From positions 1-64,000 of the forward strand of contig NZ_OAOD01000011.1 of NCBI RefSeq assembly GCF_900205925.1: 64,000 bases of DNA. The letters are read 5' to 3'. Positions 28,061 through 37,934 of this stretch are shown here, one piece after another. Made by a program: the position numbers and the translations under genes. Every line of letters starts with the position of its first letter. The first letter of the stretch is position 1. The notes beneath the pieces were generated by a model. That model did not search any database and was not told the origin of the DNA. It worked only from the letters and a program-made list of their open reading frames with translations. This DNA is from Clostridium peptidivorans (lineage in GTDB: Bacteria > Bacillota > Clostridia > Clostridiales > Clostridiaceae).

Positions 28061-28354
28061 AACTTTTCCTCCTAGATATTTTAGAAATATATACTTTGCT
28101 AAATATACTATTTACTATAATAGTATAACATATATTGCTTATACGTCAACTAATTGTCTTACTATCATATTATTGATATATCCTAATTTAGGTGACACAT
28201 CTTAAATTTATACATTTTTATTCTTTATTAGACTTAGTATTCTATTTCCTACTACATTTTTAAAGCAAATATGGTTATTATACAAATTATGCCTATTTTA
28301 TCTATAGTTAATTCTAAATTATCTTGTGTTGTATTTCTTATTTCTTAAACCATG

Positions 28355-29353
28355 TTATAAATCATTTGTAAGCTCTATTTCTTTTTCATATTTCTCATAT
28401 TCTTTACTAAATAGGAAAGGAAAATACACTATAGAAGCACAAAGTAAATTTATTAACACAAATTTTCCGCTATTAGCAATATTAGCTTCTATACTATAGA
28501 AAATAAGCCCATTGTTTAAAAAGTGTATTATAGAAACGGTCCATATGTTTTTTGTCTTCATATAAACAAATCCAAAGAATATAGCGTAGGCAATACAAAC
28601 AATCAGTCGATTTAAAGTAGAATAAAAAGGCGCTTCTGGACTATAGAAGAACAAGTTTAATGGCAAATGCCATATCCCCCAGATAAACCCTAAAAGTATT
28701 ATGCCCTTTCGTTTACCCAGTCGCTCTTGAAGAGCAGTTTGAAGAAAATATCTCCAGCCATATTCCTCTCCCAAAAACATAGCAAACTGGAATGGAAACA
28801 AAAGAAGTAGCATAAATAGTCCCGTAAATGTCTTTGCGCTCAGGAAAATATTAATAAATTCCTTAACATCGCCAAAGATAAATGCACTTAAAAAGGCTGC
28901 GCATAAACGTAAAATAACAAATAACACAATATAACGAAGGGATTTCTTTACGTTTTTTCCAAGCTTCAATCCAAAACGATCTATTTTCTCTTTTTCATCT
29001 GCAAAATACATAAGAACTAACATAATACTTCCCGGAAACAGTAAGTAATCTGCATACGTACCTGGATCTTTATGAAATATAAATATCTCTACTAAAAGAA
29101 AAAAAACCGAAGTAATAGTTAAGAATAAATAGACTCCATAAAATTTCATTGGAAGTTCTTTACGTCTTTCATTGTTTAGCAGTAAAGCTGTCATCACACC
29201 TATGGCTGGATAATACATCTGTACCTGAGCAAAGCCATGCATTGAGTATTTAGTATATGTAAATGCCATAATAATGCCCATACCTATGGTAAAACCAAAG
29301 GTTACCACGAAAAATATAATAAGCTCTTTGTTAGAAACACTGTATTCAGACAT
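28355..29353 (-). CDS. CPBP-family intramembrane glutamic protease
   Basis: The 332-residue membrane protein has about eight to nine helices and the CPBP (Abi) motifs in order: EEYGWRYFLQ (the Glu-Glu plus Arg motif) near residue 199, FIWGIWHLPLNL with the conserved His, and SIIHFLNN with the last His and Asn. The family includes CAAX prenyl protease Rce1 and bacteriocin self-immunity proteins; the substrate here is unknown. Upstream lies a gap of about 400 bp after the helicase terminator. Confidence 0.88.
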   Translation of the reverse strand: MSEYSVSNKELIIFFVVTFGFTIGMGIIMAFTYTKYSMHGFAQVQMYYPAIGVMTALLLNNERRKELPMKFYGVYLFLTITSVFFLLVEIFIFHKDPGTYADYLLFPGSIMLVLMYFADEKEKIDRFGLKLGKNVKKSLRYIVLFVILRLCAAFLSAFIFGDVKEFINIFLSAKTFTGLFMLLLLFPFQFAMFLGEEYGWRYFLQTALQERLGKRKGIILLGFIWGIWHLPLNLFFYSPEAPFYSTLNRLIVCIAYAIFFGFVYMKTKNIWTVSIIHFLNNGLIFYSIEANIANSGKFVLINLLCASIVYFPFLFSKEYEKYEKEIELTNDL

Positions 29354-29704
29354 TTTTACCTCGCTTTCTTTTTCTATGATTTTAACTCAATATATTTGTT
29401 CCATTTCATAATTACCTATTTTAATCGCTAATTTATGCGAATCAACCCTCTATTTTATGAGGTTTATTGTCACTCACTCTATACATATGATTGTTCAACG
29501 TATAAAAAGTCAGTAATTTGCATACTATAAGTTGTTTCAAAATTTAAATTGCACTTATAATATCAACTATTCTGTAAATATTTTAACTCTATTTTCCATT
29601 TATGTAAACATCAATAGTGCTTTCCTAAAAGCTTCTGCTAGTTTTTATTCGATGTATAAGTTAAATCACCTACATTTATAATCTTTTTCATTAAATATCA
29701 CATA
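29354..29704. other. Intergenic, no gene seen
   Basis: This AT-rich gap lies between the CPBP protease start and the end of the helicase gene. I see no ORF with a plausible ribosome site and no long dyad apart from the terminator at its right end. It probably holds the protease promoter. Confidence 0.5.
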
Positions 29705-29728
29705 AAAAATAAGGACTATGCAGTCCCT
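29705..29728 (-). terminator. Rho-independent terminator of the helicase gene
   Basis: Read on the minus strand, GGGACT and AGTCCT pair around GCAT and are followed by TATTTTTT. It lies 25 bp after the helicase stop codon. Confidence 0.75.
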
Positions 29729-29751
29729 AAACAGTAATTTAATATTTCATT

Positions 29752-31758
29752 TTATACACTTTTATTTTTAATAAGTCTTAATATTTTATTTTCTACTACA
29801 TTTTTTAAATTAAACTTTCTATTTATATTATTTTCAAATATTACATTTATAAATTCCTCATCTGAAGAATTGACTACTCCTTCTCCTAAATATATATGCT
29901 TTACCTTTTCTCCTTTTTTATACATAGAATTATTACACACATTTCTCTGAAGCCCACATTCCCCTATAAATTTTGATGGTGATGAGTATTGTCCTTTGTA
30001 AACCTCAGGAATACATAAAGTTAAATACTTCTTTGCTCTAGTGATACCCACATAAAAAATTCTTCTTTCTTCCTCTAAGTTTTCTTCGCTGCTGTTTTTA
30101 TGTGGTATATTTCCTTCAATGCAGTTTACTATAAACACATGCTCAAATTCCATTCCCTTCACTCCATGGATGCTACTTAAGGTAACAGCATTTGAATTTT
30201 TCTTAGGTAATTTATCCTTTCCCTCTATTATATAATTAATAAACTCCTCTATAGTATTAAAATCCTCTGAAAAGCCTTTAAACATCTCTATAACATCCAT
30301 CAATTCTTCTTTATCTTTCTTAGTTTTTCTAATGTAACCTTCAATGTAATCTTCATAATTTAAAGAATGCATTACATATTCTATAGCATCAGCTGGATTC
30401 ATGTTTTTCATCTTTTTAAATTTCCTTTGTAAATCTCTTATGATTTTTAATTTAAATGATGGCAATTTATATTCTTCAAGTATTTCAAAACAACTTTCCT
30501 TTATAGCAGTTTTGTTTAAATTATGTATATCAACTTTGCTTATATATCTAAGTGGTTTATTTATTATGTTTATAAAGCTTTCTCTGTCACACTGATTCAA
30601 AGATAACTTTAGATAAGAAATAATATCTTTGCATATAAAATGGTTAAAAAAATTATAATTTTTATCTAAAAGTTTAAATGGAACGTTCTTTTTAAAAAAT
30701 GCATCTATTAAACTTAAGCTTTCCTTATTTGTTCTATAAAGTACCGCTATGTCGTTGTATTCTACTTTTTTATCTTTTACAAAATTAAGTATAGAATTAG
30801 CTATTTTAAAAGCTTCATCTCTTTCATCTGTGCAGTTAAGTACATCAATTTGTCCTATACTTTTTTTAAAAGCTTCTATTATCTTGTCATTTCTTAATTT
30901 ATTATTTTTAATAAATGTTCTTGAAAGGTGTACCACATTCAGTACACTTCTATAATTCTTTTGTAAATACACCTTTTTCCCATCTTTAAAATATTTATCA
31001 AAATAAACCATACACTGTGGATTTGAACCCCTAAATCCATATATACATTGGTCTTCATCACCTACAGCAAATATAGAGTTTTTTTCATTTAACATTTTTA
31101 GTATACTTAATTGAATATTGTCGCAATCCTGAAATTCATCTATAAGTATATACTTAAATTTATTTTTATAATAATTACATAAGGCTGTGTCTTCTTTAAG
31201 TAATTTTTTACACATAATCTGTAAATCTTCAAAATCTATTAGCCCATTTTCTCTTTTATATTTTTCATATTCCATGTAGCAATTATAAAAAACTTCCTTA
31301 TCTCCTTCATACTTAAAATCATCTAAACTTATTTCACTGCTCTTATAAAAATATATACTATTAACTATTCCCTTTAACTTTTCCTCATTGATGTTTTCTG
31401 TATACTTTCTTAATGTATAATCTACAATTCTTAAACACTGCTCTCCAGTTATAATTTGAGGATTAGTCAAATGTTTATATAATATCTTATAAAACAAGCT
31501 GTGAAAGGTTCCAAAAAACGCAGGCACTTCCCTATTTTTATCCTCCATATATCTTAAATACATATTTTTTGCTGCGGCTTTTGTAAAAGTTATTACAATA
31601 ATATTTTCTCCCCTTGCCCCTTTAGAATTTATAAGATATTCTATCCTATTTATAATAACAGTAGTTTTTCCTGAACCTGGTGGTGCCACTATAAGCAGAT
31701 TTCTCATTGTATTTCTCACTGCACCAAGTTGCCACTGATCTAAGTTATAGTTAGACAT
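29752..31758 (-). CDS. UvrD/PcrA-type superfamily 1 DNA helicase
   Basis: The 668-residue ATP-driven 3'-5' helicase contains the SF1A motifs: Walker A APPGSGKTTV near residue 26, motif II DEFQDCD, motif III GDEDQCIYGFRGS, motif IV LQKNYRS, motif V SSIHGVKGMEFEHVFI and motif VI RRIFYVGITRAKK. The C-terminus (KKGEKVKHIYLGEGVV) resembles the tudor-like PcrA tail. I chose the internal start MSNYNLDQWQL, 21 codons inside the longest frame, because GAAGGTGAAAATA lies directly before it. It is shorter than housekeeping PcrA (about 730), so it may be a paralogue. Confidence 0.9.
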   Translation of the reverse strand: MSNYNLDQWQLGAVRNTMRNLLIVAPPGSGKTTVIINRIEYLINSKGARGENIIVITFTKAAAKNMYLRYMEDKNREVPAFFGTFHSLFYKILYKHLTNPQIITGEQCLRIVDYTLRKYTENINEEKLKGIVNSIYFYKSSEISLDDFKYEGDKEVFYNCYMEYEKYKRENGLIDFEDLQIMCKKLLKEDTALCNYYKNKFKYILIDEFQDCDNIQLSILKMLNEKNSIFAVGDEDQCIYGFRGSNPQCMVYFDKYFKDGKKVYLQKNYRSVLNVVHLSRTFIKNNKLRNDKIIEAFKKSIGQIDVLNCTDERDEAFKIANSILNFVKDKKVEYNDIAVLYRTNKESLSLIDAFFKKNVPFKLLDKNYNFFNHFICKDIISYLKLSLNQCDRESFINIINKPLRYISKVDIHNLNKTAIKESCFEILEEYKLPSFKLKIIRDLQRKFKKMKNMNPADAIEYVMHSLNYEDYIEGYIRKTKKDKEELMDVIEMFKGFSEDFNTIEEFINYIIEGKDKLPKKNSNAVTLSSIHGVKGMEFEHVFIVNCIEGNIPHKNSSEENLEEERRIFYVGITRAKKYLTLCIPEVYKGQYSSPSKFIGECGLQRNVCNNSMYKKGEKVKHIYLGEGVVNSSDEEFINVIFENNINRKFNLKNVVENKILRLIKNKSV

Positions 31759-31893
31759 TATTTTCACCTTCATTTTTATGTAAGCATTTTTCAACAATTT
31801 CCTTGTAAAAACATATTTCAAGGTATAAAATAGTAATAATTATTTATATTATTAACAAAAATATTATTTTATAACATATAAGGAGTTAATACT

Positions 31894-33378
31894 ATGGAAT
31901 ACATAAAAAACTTTAACGTTAGAAATGATAGAAACCTTACCATGTTAGTAGACTTCTATGAACTTACCATGGGCAATGCATACTTAGAAAATGATTTAGG
32001 AAATAAAATAGCTTACTTTGATATGTTTTTTAGAAGAGTACCTGATGGTGGCGGATATTGTATAATGGCAGGTATTCAACAACTTATTGAGTATCTTACT
32101 AATTTGTCTTTTACTCATGACGATATAGAATATTTAAGAAGCAAGGCCATTTTTTCTGAAGAGTTTTTAAACTATCTTGAAAATTTTAAATTTTCTTGCG
32201 ATGTATGGGCAGTTCCAGAAGGTAATCCAGTATTTCCTAACGAACCTTTGGTAACAGTTCGCGGTCCTATTCTCCAAGCTCAATTTGTAGAGACAATGGT
32301 ATTACTTTCTATAAATCATCAGACATTAATTGCTAGCAAAGCTAACAGAATATGCAGAGCTGCGGATGGGCGTACAGTTATGGAATTTGGTTCTCGTCGT
32401 GCTCAAGGCTATGATGGAGCTATATATGGAGCTCGTGCTGCAATGATTGGCGGGTGTAATTCCACCGCTTGTACAATAGCTGAACAGATGTTTGGAGTTC
32501 CCTCTTCTGGAACCATGGCTCATAGCTGGGTGCAACTTTTCCCTACTGAATATGATGCTTTTAAGGCCTGGGCTAAGGTTTATCCAGACAACTGTACATT
32601 TTTAGTAGACACCTATAATGTATTAAAATCTGGTATTCCTAATGCAATTAAAGTTTTTGATGAAGTCTTAAAGCCTCAAGGTTTTAGACCAAAGGGAATA
32701 CGAATAGATAGTGGTGATATAACTTATCTTACTAAAAAATGTAGAGAGGCCCTAGATGAAGCTGGATATAATGATGTAAAAATAATTGTATCTAATTCAT
32801 TAGATGAATATATAATAGATTCAGTTTTACGCCAAGGTGCTCCTATAGATGGGTTTGGCGTTGGAGAAAGACTTATAACAGCCAAATCTGAACCTGTGTT
32901 TGGAGGAGTATATAAGCTTGTAGCAATAGAAGATGGGGATAATATAGTTCCTAGAATTAAAATAAGCGAAAATGAAGAAAAGATAACAAACCCTGGGTTC
33001 AAAAAGATATATAGAATATTTGATAAGGATACCGATAAGGCTATTGCTGACCTTATAACTCTTCATGATGAAAACATAGAAAATGAAGAATCCTTAATGT
33101 TATTTGATCCTGTTTATACGTGGAAAAAGAAAAAGATTAAAAATTTTTATGCCAAAGAGCTTATGGTTCAAATATTTGATAAAGGAAATCTTGTATATGA
33201 TTCTCCTACGGTAACTGAAATTAAAAAGATAGTAGATGAAGAAACTGAAAAGTTATGGCATGAAGTATTAAGATTTGAAAATCCTCATAACTATTATGTG
33301 GATTTATCTACGAAACTTTGGTCATTAAAACATAATCTTATTAATAAATACTCCAATATATATATGGAGAATAAATAA
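31894..33378 (+). CDS. pncB: Nicotinate phosphoribosyltransferase
   Basis: The 494-residue enzyme makes nicotinate mononucleotide from nicotinate and PRPP with ATP, the entry step of NAD salvage. LVDFYELTMGNAYLE near the N-terminus and MEFGSRRAQGYDGAIYGARAAMIGGCNSTAC in the middle are family signatures, and GIRIDSGDITYLTKKCR is the PRPP-site region. Length suits the longer bacterial form. The start follows AAGGAGTT. It is a single gene with a terminator, divergent from the helicase gene. A niacin-type transporter candidate lies at the start of the window. Confidence 0.95.
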   Translation: MEYIKNFNVRNDRNLTMLVDFYELTMGNAYLENDLGNKIAYFDMFFRRVPDGGGYCIMAGIQQLIEYLTNLSFTHDDIEYLRSKAIFSEEFLNYLENFKFSCDVWAVPEGNPVFPNEPLVTVRGPILQAQFVETMVLLSINHQTLIASKANRICRAADGRTVMEFGSRRAQGYDGAIYGARAAMIGGCNSTACTIAEQMFGVPSSGTMAHSWVQLFPTEYDAFKAWAKVYPDNCTFLVDTYNVLKSGIPNAIKVFDEVLKPQGFRPKGIRIDSGDITYLTKKCREALDEAGYNDVKIIVSNSLDEYIIDSVLRQGAPIDGFGVGERLITAKSEPVFGGVYKLVAIEDGDNIVPRIKISENEEKITNPGFKKIYRIFDKDTDKAIADLITLHDENIENEESLMLFDPVYTWKKKKIKNFYAKELMVQIFDKGNLVYDSPTVTEIKKIVDEETEKLWHEVLRFENPHNYYVDLSTKLWSLKHNLINKYSNIYMENK

Positions 33379-33419
33379 AATAAAAGGAAGTTGGTTTTAT
33401 GCCTGCTTCCTTTTATTTT
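33377..33419 (+). terminator. Rho-independent terminator of pncB
   Basis: The arms AAAATAAAAGGAAG and CTTCCTTTTATTTT pair perfectly over 14 bp around a 15-base loop. It overlaps the pncB stop codon and could work in both directions. Confidence 0.85.
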
Positions 33420-33450
33420 GATATCAATTCGTTATTAATTATTATCTTTA

Positions 33451-33675
33451 CTAAATCATGTATTCTTCTTTCATTTCCCTATAATAATCTTTGATAAAAT
33501 CCAGCTCTCTTTCTTTAAAAAATACATCATCAAATTCTTCTATTTGCTTTGCTTTGTGATTTGATAACGTTTTAAATGGACATATGCCCTCATTTTCCTT
33601 TAAGTTATATAAAACACAATCTTTAAAACATTCTTCTTTATTATCACAAGTTGATAAAAAAGCACATTCCCCCAT
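33451..33675 (-). CDS. Small cysteine-rich protein, unknown
   Basis: The 74-residue protein has five cysteines in its first 32 residues (GECAFLSTCDNKEECFKDCVLY, then GICPFK), a spacing that suggests zinc or Fe-S binding, followed by a charged helical tail (KERELDFIKDYYREMKEEY). No signal peptide. The start follows GGGGGAAATTAA. I recognise the general look from clostridial genomes but not a named family or function. Confidence 0.6.
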   Translation of the reverse strand: MGECAFLSTCDNKEECFKDCVLYNLKENEGICPFKTLSNHKAKQIEEFDDVFFKERELDFIKDYYREMKEEYMI

Positions 33676-33902
33676 TTAATTTCCCCCTATTCCCACATTA
33701 TAATGTAATAAATAAATTCCAATTCATTGGAATTTTCCTTGTTTAAATAGATTATACACCAATTTTTAGAAAATTAAAATAATAAATCACCCAATTTTCA
33801 AATTTTCTTATTATTCCATTAAAAAAAATACTTCACTGCACACATAATTTTATAATAATAATATAAACTAATTGTAATACCTAGAATTAAGAGGTGATAA
33901 TT

Positions 33903-34247
33903 ATGAATTTTTCAACTATATCTTTATCCTATATGTTCTTAGGAATATTTGTTATATCTATTTTATTTTATCTTTATTTTAAATTTATACTTATAAAAAG
34001 TTCCCCTAAAAGCCCTGATAAGGATAAAATAATTGGAACTATGAAAAAACCTGAAGTTTGGCAGGAGAGAAATAAAAGAATGAGCTATATTGCTTTATTT
34101 TGGTCTATAATTTCATTAGCCATATTTGTATTTTTAAAATTTTTATACAAATCCCCGCTTATACCTAGCTATATGATTTTTATATACTTAGGCGTTATAG
34201 CTTTATCCTCAATACTTTTTCTTCCTAGAAAAACACACTCAAAATAA
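33903..34247 (+). CDS. Small membrane protein, unknown
   Basis: The protein of about 114 residues has three predicted membrane helices: one at the N-terminus (SYMFLGIFVISILFYLYF), then a short basic loop with KKPEVWQERNKRMS, then two more. The start is taken as the ATG following GAGGTG at a spacing of 6 bases; an upstream GTG lies inside the ribosome site. No family recognised. A family A hairpin begins about 30 bp after the stop. Confidence 0.6.
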   Translation: MNFSTISLSYMFLGIFVISILFYLYFKFILIKSSPKSPDKDKIIGTMKKPEVWQERNKRMSYIALFWSIISLAIFVFLKFLYKSPLIPSYMIFIYLGVIALSSILFLPRKTHSK

Positions 34248-34278
34248 TCACTATTCCCTAGTGTCTAATCTCTGTAGT

Positions 34279-34502
34279 GATATTTTTAATCTTGAATAGA
34301 GTATGGGATTTGCATCGTAGAAAGCATTGAATAAGCTTTAAAACGGCTTTATTTCTAAATTTAAAATACCGTATAGAGCCTTCTATTGTTTGAGTGAACC
34401 GAGTTTAGAAGGCTTAGGTATTTTAAATTTAAAAATATTAGCCGTTTTTAGCGAAATGAACGCTTTCCTAGATGCAAATCCCATGTGACCTATTTAACAT
34501 TA
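34279..34502 (+). repeat. Family A hairpin repeat, copy 8
   Basis: A copy beginning GATATTTTTAATCTTGAAT. Inner arms CGGCTTTATTTCTAAATTTA and TAAATTTAAAAATATTAGCCG pair, and apical arms GCCTTCTA and TAGAAGGC pair around TTGTTTGAGTGAACCGAG. The right end is degraded (TTTAACATTATC), and its last bases contain the TAA stop of the NUDIX gene. Confidence 0.85.
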
Positions 34503-35096
34503 TCTTATAATATCAATGAAGCTTTTTACTATCAGCGCTGTAAATCCCCAAATCACGTATTCATTGTATTGATAGAAATATTGTTCACGCTTACCTTTTG
34601 AAAATTTATAGTTTTTCCCTCCTATTATAAGATGATATGGAAAGTTATCCGGGAACTCTGGAACTGTATTTATATCATATTTGTCAGGTTCATTATTTAA
34701 AAAGAAATCTATTGGAACTTTAAATATCTTATGTACTTCATCTTTACTCCATTCAATATCACATTTCTTTAATATTCCTACAAATGGATATATTATTTGA
34801 TTATAGGGGCTAACAAAATAATCCATAGCACCTATTATCTTTATCTCTTCTTCATTTATATTTAACTCCTCCATAGTTTCTCTAACTGCTGCCTCCATAG
34901 GCGATTCTCCTGACTCCATTTTACCTCCAGGTAGGGATACATCTCCTGGCTGAGAAGTTAATGTTAAAGCTCTTACTTCAAATACTATACTTGGTTCTTC
35001 CTCCTCTGTAATACATATCATAACTGCATATTTATTATAATCTCCTATTAAATCTACTTCTCTGTTTTTAAATATTGATTCTATATTTGATATCAT
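34500..35096 (-). CDS. NUDIX hydrolase, CoA pyrophosphatase (NudL/YeaB) type
   Basis: The 198-residue enzyme contains the Nudix box GGKMESGESPMEAAVRETMEEL (G-x5-E-x7-REUxEExGU type) at about residues 57-78. The preceding SQPGDVSLPG fits the UPF0035 element of coenzyme A pyrophosphatases, so the likely substrate is CoA or a related nucleoside diphosphate derivative. The stop codon lies within the end of a family A repeat. It is divergent from dacF and stands alone on its strand. Confidence 0.85.
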   Translation of the reverse strand: MISNIESIFKNREVDLIGDYNKYAVMICITEEEEPSIVFEVRALTLTSQPGDVSLPGGKMESGESPMEAAVRETMEELNINEEEIKIIGAMDYFVSPYNQIIYPFVGILKKCDIEWSKDEVHKIFKVPIDFFLNNEPDKYDINTVPEFPDNFPYHLIIGGKNYKFSKGKREQYFYQYNEYVIWGFTALIVKSFIDIIR

Positions 35097-35248
35097 AATT
35101 AAAATCCCTCCCGTTAGCTTACATAGTATTTAATAATATTATATACTAATTTGAGTTTGTCAAATACACCACTCCATGTTATACTTAATGAGTATTATAC
35201 TTAATAATATGCAGCAATATAACACTATAGAAAATGGAGAGATGTACG

Positions 35249-36502
35249 TTGAAAAAGAAATTTTCATTTATTCTTTCATGTATTTTATCACTTTCTATAA
35301 GCAGTCAGGTTTTTGCAGCTACTAAGGATATGCCTTCAATATACGGTAAAGCTGCTATTACCATGGATGCTGATACTGGAGAGATAATATATGCAAAATC
35401 TGCAGATAACAAAATGTATCCAGCAAGTACTACAAAACTTTTGACAGCTTTAATATTAGCTGAACATAAAGATAAAGGTGATAATCTTACATATACTGAA
35501 TCTGCAAAAATACAACCTGAATATTCCCTTAACAAAAATATGCATCCTATTGCTACTGGTGAAACTATGACCGCAGCCGATGCCATGGATGGACTTCTAC
35601 TTTATTCGGGAAATGATGTAGCTTACATGATAGCAGATAACGTTGCAGGAAATGCTAAAAATTTTGAAAATATGATGAATGAAGAAGTAAAAAAATTAGG
35701 ACTTAAAAATACACACTTTGTTACACCTAATGGTCTTCATGACCCAAATCATTACACCACTGCCTATGATTTAACTGTTATAGGAAGAGCTGCTTATAAA
35801 AACCCATGGGTTAGAGAATCTATGGGAAAACAAACAAGTACTATTCGTACTTCCGCAGGTACTGTACTTATAATAGAAAATAGAAATAAGAATTTAGGCG
35901 TTGATGGTAATGTTGGCGGAAAAACAGGTTATACTTCCCCTGCTGGAAGATGTTTAGTATCTGTTTATGAAAGAGGCGGACGAAAACTTATTGGTGTAGT
36001 TATGAACTCAATATATGACAGCCAAGATACCTATGTATTTAAAGATATGAAGAGTATTATTGATTGGAGTTACGAAGCAAAGAAGACTGTTATATATCCT
36101 AAAGGAACTACGGTAAAAACAGAAACCATTACATATAAACCTCTTGGCTTCTTTGGTCCAGAGAAAAAGATAGATGTTCCTCTTATCGTAAAAGATGATG
36201 TAACTATATATGATAATGAAGTAAACAAAAAGGATAATGAAAAGATACTTAAGTTAAATAAGTTAAATCCTTGGTCTTTAGATGAAAATACTAAACTCGG
36301 AACTCTTACTTTAAAAGAAAGAGAAGCTTCAAAAGATTACAGCTTATATACAAATATATCTAAAGGAACTTTATTAAAGCAAAATATTCTTTTATATACT
36401 TTTGCCTTGATAAGTGTAATAGCCATTTTAATACTAATTGCTGTTATCATAAAATTAGTTTCAAACAAAAAAAGAAACAAAAAGAAACCTAAATATTATT
36501 AG
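35249..36502 (+). CDS. D-alanyl-D-alanine carboxypeptidase (S11, DacF-like)
   Basis: The penicillin-binding protein trims the terminal D-Ala from wall peptides. It shows a signal peptide ending near SSQVFAATKD, the SxxK motif in PASTTKLLTAL, SGN in LLYSGNDVAYM, and KTG in VGGKTGYTSPAGRCL. A C-terminal membrane helix (LLYTFALISVIAILILIAVII) with a basic tail anchors it. I prefer the TTG start (KKKFSFILSC), because GGAGAG lies 7 bases before it; an ATG five codons upstream has no ribosome site. Terminator follows. Confidence 0.9.
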   Translation: MKKKFSFILSCILSLSISSQVFAATKDMPSIYGKAAITMDADTGEIIYAKSADNKMYPASTTKLLTALILAEHKDKGDNLTYTESAKIQPEYSLNKNMHPIATGETMTAADAMDGLLLYSGNDVAYMIADNVAGNAKNFENMMNEEVKKLGLKNTHFVTPNGLHDPNHYTTAYDLTVIGRAAYKNPWVRESMGKQTSTIRTSAGTVLIIENRNKNLGVDGNVGGKTGYTSPAGRCLVSVYERGGRKLIGVVMNSIYDSQDTYVFKDMKSIIDWSYEAKKTVIYPKGTTVKTETITYKPLGFFGPEKKIDVPLIVKDDVTIYDNEVNKKDNEKILKLNKLNPWSLDENTKLGTLTLKEREASKDYSLYTNISKGTLLKQNILLYTFALISVIAILILIAVIIKLVSNKKRNKKKPKYY

Positions 36503-36508
36503 ATTTGA

Positions 36509-36545
36509 AAGAGAGTACAGTTTATGTACTCTCTTAATTTTTATC
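36509..36545 (+). terminator. Rho-independent terminator of the carboxypeptidase gene
   Basis: The perfect arms AAGAGAGTAC and GTACTCTCTT flank a 7-base loop, followed by AATTTTT. Confidence 0.85.
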
Positions 36546-36680
36546 CGATGGCAACCATCCGTAACACTCCCATCCTCTTAGGTGAGAGATAACGGCTGAT
36601 ACGCCCCTGGATAAGTTCTTCTAAGACTCAGCTGGAGATAAGTATTCTTCATAAGCAAACTCCACCTGAGTCTAAGAATC
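36545..36680 (-). repeat. Structured intergenic element with hairpin over a stop codon
   Basis: This 136-bp block is GC-richer than its surroundings. It has a small hairpin (CCGATGG, CAA, CCATCCG) at one end and a long stem at the other: 19-bp arms ending CTCAGCTGGAG and starting CTCCACCTGAG, with 17 of 19 paired around about 22 bases. The stop codon of the aminopeptidase lies inside the last arm. I have an impression of similar blocks in other clostridial genomes. It may be a 3' RNA structure or a small mobile repeat. Confidence 0.6.
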
Positions 36681-37811
36681 ACTTGATAAATTATATTTTT
36701 GGAGTATATCCTCTTTAAATTCTCCATTTTCATAAAACAATTCTCCATCGGCATATATTTTGCCTTCCTTTCTCATATCACAAAGCATATCCCAATGAAT
36801 AGTTGATTTATTTTTACCACCGGCCTCAGGCATGGAATCCCCTAGTGCCATATGAATGGTTCCACCTATTTTTTCGTCAAAGAGCATATTTCTTGTAAAT
36901 TGTTTTATACCATAATTTGTTCCTATAGCAACTTCTCCAAAGAAAGAAGCACCTTCATCAGTATTTATAAGTTCTTTTAAAAGTTCTTCTCCTTTTTTAG
37001 CTGTTGCGTTAACAACTTTTCCTTCTTCTACTTTAAGTACTATGCCCTCTATTTCCTTTCCAGCATATATACCTGGGAAGCTAAAGGTTATAACTCCATT
37101 TATTCCATTTTCAACTGGAGAAGTAAATATCTCACCATCCGGGAAATTGGCCCTGCCATCGCAATTTATCCATTTTCTATTTTCAATGTTTACTTTAATG
37201 TCTGTTCCTTCCGATATTATATAAAGTTCCTTTTTAGTATCTAAATATTTAACCCATCTTTCCTGCTCTCTGCTTATTTTCTTCCATTCCTCCACAGGAT
37301 TGTCATATTCTAAAAGCCCTGCTCCATATACAAACTCCTCATACTCTGAAAGGTTCATGGATGCTTCTTGAGCATCTGCGTGAGTTGGGAATTGTGTTCC
37401 ACACCATCTAAGTGTTCCATCTCCACATCTTTCTGAATATATTTTTCTCCAGCTGGATGCTCCCTTTGAAGAATGCCTTATTCTTTCTGAAGGAATATTT
37501 GAGTTAGCTTTAGTATTTTGAGTTCCCCAAGCAGTTAACCATACATCAGCCTTTTCTATGGCACATTTTTGTATATAATTTTCCTCTTCAAGCTGCTCTT
37601 TTGATGCATATTTAAGCTTTATATATTGTGCTTCCTGTGACTCTACTATTGTCTCTACATGAGCTCCTACCTTGGTAGCTTCCTTTACCACTTCTGCCAT
37701 CCAAGGAGTTGCCACATCTTCACATTGAACTAATACGAAATCTCCTGGCTTTACTTCTGTAGAATAGTTCACCAAAAGTTTTGCCAATTTATTCAATCTT
37801 ATATCTCCCAT
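36672..37811 (-). CDS. M29-family metallo-aminopeptidase
   Basis: The 379-residue aminopeptidase fits the AmpS/aminopeptidase T family: LAKLLVNYSTEVKPGDFVLVQ at the N-terminus, FPDGEIFTSPVENGINGV with metal-binding Glu, FFGEVAIGTNYGI, and MALGDSMPEAGGKNKSTIHWDML with conserved His and Asp near the C-terminus. It removes N-terminal residues from peptides using two metal ions. Its stop codon is within the structured element downstream. It is divergent from the beta-CASP nuclease gene. Confidence 0.92.
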   Translation of the reverse strand: MGDIRLNKLAKLLVNYSTEVKPGDFVLVQCEDVATPWMAEVVKEATKVGAHVETIVESQEAQYIKLKYASKEQLEEENYIQKCAIEKADVWLTAWGTQNTKANSNIPSERIRHSSKGASSWRKIYSERCGDGTLRWCGTQFPTHADAQEASMNLSEYEEFVYGAGLLEYDNPVEEWKKISREQERWVKYLDTKKELYIISEGTDIKVNIENRKWINCDGRANFPDGEIFTSPVENGINGVITFSFPGIYAGKEIEGIVLKVEEGKVVNATAKKGEELLKELINTDEGASFFGEVAIGTNYGIKQFTRNMLFDEKIGGTIHMALGDSMPEAGGKNKSTIHWDMLCDMRKEGKIYADGELFYENGEFKEDILQKYNLSSDS

Positions 37812-37934
37812 ATTATTCCCTCCTATTGAAAATATTTCCCTTCTATTTTATCATAAAAAAGATTTTAACACTATAAATAAACAGTATTTAGGAAATACTA
37901 AACTTTACAGGAAGTTTTAAGGAGGTTTTATAAT

